Source of the DNA: Roseateles subflavus
Lineage (GTDB): Bacteria; Pseudomonadota; Gammaproteobacteria; Burkholderiales; Burkholderiaceae_C
Length of the DNA stretch: 64,000 bases
Reading direction: 5' to 3'
NCBI RefSeq assembly: GCF_030285365.1
Contig: NZ_JASVDS010000001.1
Coordinates: forward strand, 62,001-126,000
In this document: positions 61,476 to 64,000 of the stretch, piece by piece
How positions within the stretch are numbered: position 1 is the first letter of the stretch
Layout of the letters: each line of letters opens with the position of its first letter
Notes under the pieces: model-generated
Database searches by the model: none
What the model saw: the letters and a program-made list of their open reading frames with translations, nothing else
What the model was told of the DNA's origin: nothing
Made by a program: the position numbers and the translations under genes

Positions 61476-62528
61476 TCAGCGGTGCATCTGGCTGAAGGCC
61501 CACAGCGCGAGCCCCAGCACCCCCACCGCCCCAACCACGATCCCCGGCAGCAGCCACTGGCGCCAAGCGGGCCGCGGCGGCGGCGCGGCCTTGCGGCTGG
61601 GCTTGATGCGCGGCATCGAGAGCGTGGGCGTGGGCGGCAGCGGCGAGGGCACCTCGCCGGCCAGCCAGGCGCGGATGTCATCCGCCAGCGCCCGGGCCGT
61701 GGTGTAGCGGTCCATCATGGAGGCGGCGGTGGACTTGCTCAGCATGGCGTCCAGCGCCTGGCGCTCACCGAGGCTCAGGCTCACCCAGGCGGCCAGTGAA
61801 TGCACCGGTGCGCCGAGATGGCCGACGACGAGGCTGTCGCTGCCCGGCAGGCGGCCATTGACCAGCAGGCACATCAGCATGCCGACGGCATAGGCCTCGC
61901 TGGCCAGGTGGGCGGGCTGGCCGTCCAGCTGCTCGGGGGCCAGCAGGGGAATCGCGGCGGAGCTGTAGCCGAAGTCACCCACGCCCTCGGACGCCAGCAT
62001 CGGCGCCAGGCCCTGGCCCATCAGGCGCAGGCGCTGCTGGGGAGAGAGCCACAGCGTGCCCGGGTCCAGCTCGCGCAGGACCTGCCCGTGCTCGTGCAGC
62101 ACCTCCAGCAGGTCGCAGAGGTCGCAGACCAGCTCCAGGCGCTTGCGCAGCGGCAGCTCGGACGCCGCGGGCAGCAGCGGCTGGCCGTCCATCCAGCGCA
62201 GCACGACGTAGGGCAGGCCGTCCGCGGTGAGGCCGCTGTCCTGGGGGAGGGAGATGTCGAGGTGGCGCAGGCTCTGCAGCCCGGGCTGCTCCTCGGCGAA
62301 GCGCAGCAGCACGAGGGCCGCATCGGCGGCCTGCTCGTAGACCAGCACGGCCACCTGCTGCTCGGGCGCCATGGAGTGCTCGCCCCGGTACCAGTGGCCC
62401 GAGGCGCAAACCTGGATGTCCTCGACGATGCGCCAGACGCCCAGGCGCTCGCCGACCGGCAGCACGTGCAGGGCGGAGTCGAGATCGGGCGGCGCGGTGG
62501 CCGGCCCTTCGGGCAGGGGTGCATTCAT
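61476..62528 (-). CDS. Membrane-anchored pseudokinase (Ser/Thr protein kinase fold)
   Basis: A 350-residue protein with a eukaryotic-type kinase fold. Its catalytic positions are lost: the VAIK lysine region reads VAVLVYE (59-65), the HRDLKPxN loop reads LRELDPGTLW (151-160), and DFG reads GQG (MGQGLA, 170-175). The C-lobe (YSSAAIPLLAPEQL, SEAYAVGMLMCLLVNG, RYTTARALADDIRAWLAG) is well kept. A proline-rich linker and one C-terminal transmembrane helix (LLPGIVVGAVGVLGLALWAF) follow. It probably acts as a scaffold or regulator rather than an enzyme. Confidence 0.83.
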   Translation of the reverse strand: MNAPLPEGPATAPPDLDSALHVLPVGERLGVWRIVEDIQVCASGHWYRGEHSMAPEQQVAVLVYEQAADAALVLLRFAEEQPGLQSLRHLDISLPQDSGLTADGLPYVVLRWMDGQPLLPAASELPLRKRLELVCDLCDLLEVLHEHGQVLRELDPGTLWLSPQQRLRLMGQGLAPMLASEGVGDFGYSSAAIPLLAPEQLDGQPAHLASEAYAVGMLMCLLVNGRLPGSDSLVVGHLGAPVHSLAAWVSLSLGERQALDAMLSKSTAASMMDRYTTARALADDIRAWLAGEVPSPLPPTPTLSMPRIKPSRKAAPPPRPAWRQWLLPGIVVGAVGVLGLALWAFSQMHR

Positions 62529-62621
62529 ACGGATGGCAGGCGTAAATGTAAGCGCCCGGGGGAAAACGCGCCCCCCCCGCTTTCAGCTGGATACAAGCCC
62601 GTATTGCGATACTCGCGCGTC

Positions 62622-63584
62622 ATGCAAGCCGTCATCGCCGTCACCGTGCCCTTCTTCGCCCTGGTGCTGTGCGGCTACCTCGCCGCGCGCCGGGGACTGC
62701 TGGCCGAAAGCGCCATCCCGGGGCTGAACACCTTCGTGCTGTTCTTCGCCTTGCCCTGCATGCTGTTCCGTTTCGGGGCAAGCACACCCGTGCTGGAGCT
62801 GCTGAGCCCCGCCGTGCTGGCGGTCTACTTGGTGTCGGCGCTGCTGATCGTCGGCGTGACGCTGTTCCTCACGCTGGACGACGTCACCCATCTCAAGGAC
62901 GCCTCGTTCGGCGCCCTCGTGGCCGCCTTCCCCAACACCGGCTTCATGGGAGTGCCGCTGCTCGTGGCCCTGATGGGGCAGGCCGCCGCCGCGCCGGTGA
63001 TCTGCACCATCCTGGCCGACCTCATCGTCACGAGCTCGCTGTGCATCGCCCTGGCCCGCGCGCATGACGCGGGCGGCGCGCACTGGCGCGTGGCGCTTGG
63101 GCAGGCGCTCCAGGGGGCGGTGTCCAACCCGCTGCCCTGGGCCATCGCCCTGGGCGCGCTGAGCTCCGTCAGCGGTGTCACGCTGCCCCCCATGCTGATG
63201 ACGGTGGTGAAGATGCTGGGCGACGCCGCCTCGCCGGTGGCGCTGTTCACCATCGGCGCCGTGCTGTGGCGCGCCGGCCGCCATGCCCACACGCGCACGC
63301 CGGTGGAGCGCTACCTGCCGGTCGCCCTGATCAAGCTCTTCGGCCACCCGACGCTGGTGCTGCTGCTGGGCGTCACGGCCATCAAGCTGGGGCTGGCGCT
63401 GAGCCCCTTCCAGCTGCACGTGCTGGTGCTGGCGGCGGCGCTGCCGAGCGCGAGCAACGTCTCGCTGCTGGCCGAGCGCTACGGAGCGGACAACGGCCGC
63501 ATCGCCCGGATCATCATGGCCTCGACCGTCGTCGCCTTCTTCAGCTTCAGCGGCCTGGCGATGTGGCTGGCCCCGCGCCAATGA
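62622..63584 (+). CDS. AEC-family transporter (auxin-efflux-carrier type)
   Basis: A 320-residue membrane protein with about ten helices in two halves, starting MQAVIAVTVPFFALVLCGYL. FPNTGFMGVPLLVALMG and LPSASNVSLLAERYGADNGR are the conserved AEC blocks of bacterial MdcF/YfdV-type carriers. Substrates in characterised members include malonate and other small organic acids. It stands alone on the plus strand and is divergent from the pseudokinase across 93 bp. Confidence 0.92.
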   Translation: MQAVIAVTVPFFALVLCGYLAARRGLLAESAIPGLNTFVLFFALPCMLFRFGASTPVLELLSPAVLAVYLVSALLIVGVTLFLTLDDVTHLKDASFGALVAAFPNTGFMGVPLLVALMGQAAAAPVICTILADLIVTSSLCIALARAHDAGGAHWRVALGQALQGAVSNPLPWAIALGALSSVSGVTLPPMLMTVVKMLGDAASPVALFTIGAVLWRAGRHAHTRTPVERYLPVALIKLFGHPTLVLLLGVTAIKLGLALSPFQLHVLVLAAALPSASNVSLLAERYGADNGRIARIIMASTVVAFFSFSGLAMWLAPRQ

Positions 63585-63655
63585 GGGCGGTCGTCAGCGG
63601 CATGCGCTATCGTGCGCGGCATCTGATGCTGCGCCCGGCTCCGTGCCCCGCCCCC

Positions 63656-64000
63656 ATGCGCCCTTTCCGATCCGCCTTGCCGCCCTTGCCAGGGCTCATC
63701 CTGGCCTGTGCCCTGGTGGCCGGCCTGATGCCGGCCGCGGGCCTCGCCGCGGGCTACCAGCAGCCCTCGGCCGCCGTGCGCGAGCTGCTGGACACCGCGC
63801 CCCTGCCCCGCCTCCTGCCCTCGCCGGACCGGCAGCAGCTGGCGCTCATCGAGACCCGCCGCTTCTCGAGCATCGAGGACCTGCAGCGCCCCACGCTGCA
63901 CCTGGCCGGCACGCGCTTCGACGCCGGCAGCAGCGTGGCGCCCGGCGTCGCCGCCATCCAGCGCCTGCGCCTGCGCGCGCTGCTGCAGCCCGACGCCCCG
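63656..64000 (+). CDS. Exported S9-family peptidase (prolyl-oligopeptidase type), partial
   Basis: An open frame of 115 codons from ATG 63656 to the right edge. It has a signal peptide (LILACALVAGLMPAAGLAAG) followed by YQQPSAAVRELLDTAPLPRL then LPSPDRQQLALIETRRFSSI, the beginning of the S9 beta-propeller domain as seen in proteobacterial secreted S9 peptidases. The catalytic domain lies outside the window. Confidence 0.75.
   Translation, partial: MRPFRSALPPLPGLILACALVAGLMPAAGLAAGYQQPSAAVRELLDTAPLPRLLPSPDRQQLALIETRRFSSIEDLQRPTLHLAGTRFDAGSSVAPGVAAIQRLRLRALLQPDAP

Overview
The window comes from a very GC-rich genome with dense coding on both strands. Gene content points to a betaproteobacterium of the order Burkholderiales. 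The clues are a single-chain fused indolepyruvate ferredoxin oxidoreductase, a cytochrome b561 plus two YceI operon, and many LysR regulators. The order is an inference from gene content; no rRNA or tRNA gene was found to confirm it.

Left part (1-10 kb). A truncated SbtA-type bicarbonate transporter is divergent from a LysR regulator, with clear inverted repeats between them, and a lipocalin follows. Next comes the most distinctive locus, about 2.4-8.7 kb, all on the minus strand. In transcription order it holds a small membrane-anchored protein, an HlyD-type adaptor, a C39-peptidase ABC exporter, an Lrp/AsnC regulator, a 60-residue precursor with a textbook double-glycine leader and an Asp-rich C-terminus, and an MvdC/MvdD-like ATP-grasp ligase. 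This is the gene set of a graspetide (omega-ester or omega-amide RiPP) cluster with its own export machinery. The core peptide does not match any graspetide core I know.

Middle part (10-34 kb). The fused indolepyruvate oxidoreductase is followed by a lipoprotein S41 protease divergent from a large lipoprotein. Then come a DUF2167 plus site-2-protease pair, an M16 protease, a DUF3224 protein, and a LysR regulator divergent from an MBL-fold protein that has lost metal-binding histidines. An AlkB-type monooxygenase, an AraC/VOC/DUF1801/SRPBCC run, a GNAT acetyltransferase, a PhnB-like protein, two exported proteins of unknown function and an alpha/beta hydrolase complete the section.

Right part (34-64 kb). 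A minus-strand operon links a hybrid sensor kinase, a giant GMC-oxidoreductase/alpha-beta-hydrolase fusion and a PhoD-like phosphatase through overlapping genes. After it come a PhnZ-like HD protein, the cytochrome b561/YceI/YceI operon and a chemotaxis receptor. A LytS/LytTR two-component pair with an intervening membrane protein, a lysoplasmalogenase, a FadL-type porin and a Tat-exported PhoD follow. The end of the window holds an exported pyruvate-phosphate-dikinase-like protein, a DUF3800 gene broken by one in-frame stop with a candidate small RNA at its 3' end, a Rep helicase, a periplasmic binding protein, a pseudokinase, an AEC transporter and the start of an S9 peptidase.

Apart from the DUF3800 locus, which is visibly lower in GC, and the RiPP cluster, the window reads as ordinary chromosome. 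I found no insertion sequence, prophage, CRISPR array or integrase.
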